From contig NC_052672.1 in NCBI RefSeq assembly GCF_016802725.1, positions 13,588,710-13,652,709 on the forward strand: a DNA stretch of 64,000 nt, read 5' to 3'. Both the position numbers and the translations under genes were made by a program. The notes beneath the pieces were generated by a model. The model was not told the origin of the DNA. It was given only the letters and a program-made list of their open reading frames with translations, and ran no database searches. Positions 63,188 to 64,000 of this stretch are shown piece after piece (position 1 is the first letter of the stretch; each line of letters opens with the position of its first letter). This stretch comes from Solenopsis invicta (lineage: Eukaryota; Arthropoda; Insecta; Hymenoptera; Formicidae).

Positions 63188-64000
63188 CTGGAGGATGAAG
63201 CGTAAAGCAGCGTGTCGAGGGCAAATTAAAGAGGAACTAGCGAAAAAAAGAGAACGGGGGAGGGGGTGAAATGGAAGGGAACGCATGAAGTGCCGCTTTC
63301 ACCCTCGAGTCATTAAAAACGCGGTCGTCGTTCTAGCCATTAGAATGACAAATGACGTCGTTGACGGTGCCAAATTAGTACGATGAAAGGACGACAGACA
63401 CTGCAAAAGCCCAGCGTGACGTGACCTGTGCACGGGTACGTTAGGCAGTTTGTAAAACCTTTAAAATAAAAATTTTTATCGTGTATATTCGCTTGTACTC
63501 GTTACTAAAACAATGATGATTATTGCCTTTGAAAATTAATGGAATTTTGAAAATAAATTACTACGAAAAAGAAAGAACTAAACTTTTCACATGAGTTATT
63601 GTTTAACTATATTATAAGAGAGGATTAAAACTAGATTTAAAAGATTTTTCTATTTATTTACTGTAATATTCATAAAAATATTTAATAAAGATTGTGAGAG
63701 TTTACGTAAGTCTCATATTGCATAACTATGTTATTATCAAAATTAAATTGAAAAACCTTTGGTATAATATCTAAAAAGAATTTTTAATATAACCGATATT
63801 TTGATGCTTTGAAATACGTCGATATTAATCTGAATTTTTAGAGAACGCTAGTTAGAAATATAAATCACTACACAGAGAACTAATAAACAGATTCAGCAGA
63901 TCCCCGTTGGCTTTAAGTATCCAATGCGTACTTCAATGTATATTCATTTATTAAGATTAAAGAGTATTTATGGAATCTCTGGAGCTTTCCAATTAAGCGT

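Larger units (their letters stand above)
60201..64000. other. Non-coding; (GA)n tract; no gene recognised
   Basis: CpG-rich at 60230-60700 and 61500-62000; AT-rich at 60830-61060, 62520-62940 and from 63460 to the end. The 141-codon minus-strand frame at 62861-63286 is built on the GA repeat (Leu-Ser run) and is not a gene. No gene is seen at the window edge. Confidence 0.6.

Noticed and set aside
62861..63286. 141-codon minus-strand frame with a Leu-Ser run
   Set aside because: The central part is the (GA)n microsatellite read as protein.

Overview
The window looks like nuclear non-coding DNA from a hymenopteran insect, most probably an ant. This is inference from style, not from a recognised gene. 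CpG is abundant in unique sequence of only moderate GC. CpG-rich blocks alternate every few kilobases with AT-rich stretches. Short simple repeats are dense, and small non-autonomous DNA transposons with TA or 8-bp target duplications are present. No open reading frame above about 163 codons exists on either strand, none resembles a protein family I can name, and the longest ones sit in CpG-rich blocks where several frames on both strands stay open together, as expected by chance. I see no tRNA, rRNA, snRNA, known insect microRNA, CRISPR array or bacterial-type operon. The window is best read as an intergenic desert or part of a very large intron.

Layout. 1-15.4 kb: unique sequence with CpG-rich blocks (about 0.2-0.85, 3.4-3.7, 5.1-5.4, 8.7-9.2, 14.3-15.0 kb), an (AAT)n microsatellite and small hairpins. 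15.375-15.825 kb: a palindromic MITE of a family with four copies here, with a 123-bp hAT-type MITE inserted at its right edge and flanked by a perfect 8-bp duplication. 17.4-17.6 kb: a diverged tandem duplication of about 98 bp. 22.03-22.09 kb: alternating purine-pyrimidine tracts. 23.56 kb: second palindromic MITE. 27.9-28.1 kb: a MITE of another family. 33.1-37.15 kb is the most structured part. Two homologous exon-like segments (38 and 41 nt) with good splice borders lie on opposite strands 3.3 kb apart, each followed by related downstream sequence. Between them is a 1.9-kb foldback element with long, unequal inverted arms and internal repeats of about 460 bp. 36.3 and 39.6 kb: third and fourth palindromic MITEs. 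40.9-44.1 kb: (CA)15, (AT)24 and (GATAC)7 microsatellites and a degraded MITE. 44-64 kb: unique CpG-rich and AT-rich DNA, a 126-bp purine tract at 52.8 kb and a 65-bp (GA)n tract at 63.1 kb.

No genes can be shown to work together. The best leads for undescribed biology are the inverted pair of exon-like segments around the foldback element, the foldback element itself, and the palindromic MITE family. All positions come from reading the sequence by eye; similarity figures are approximate.
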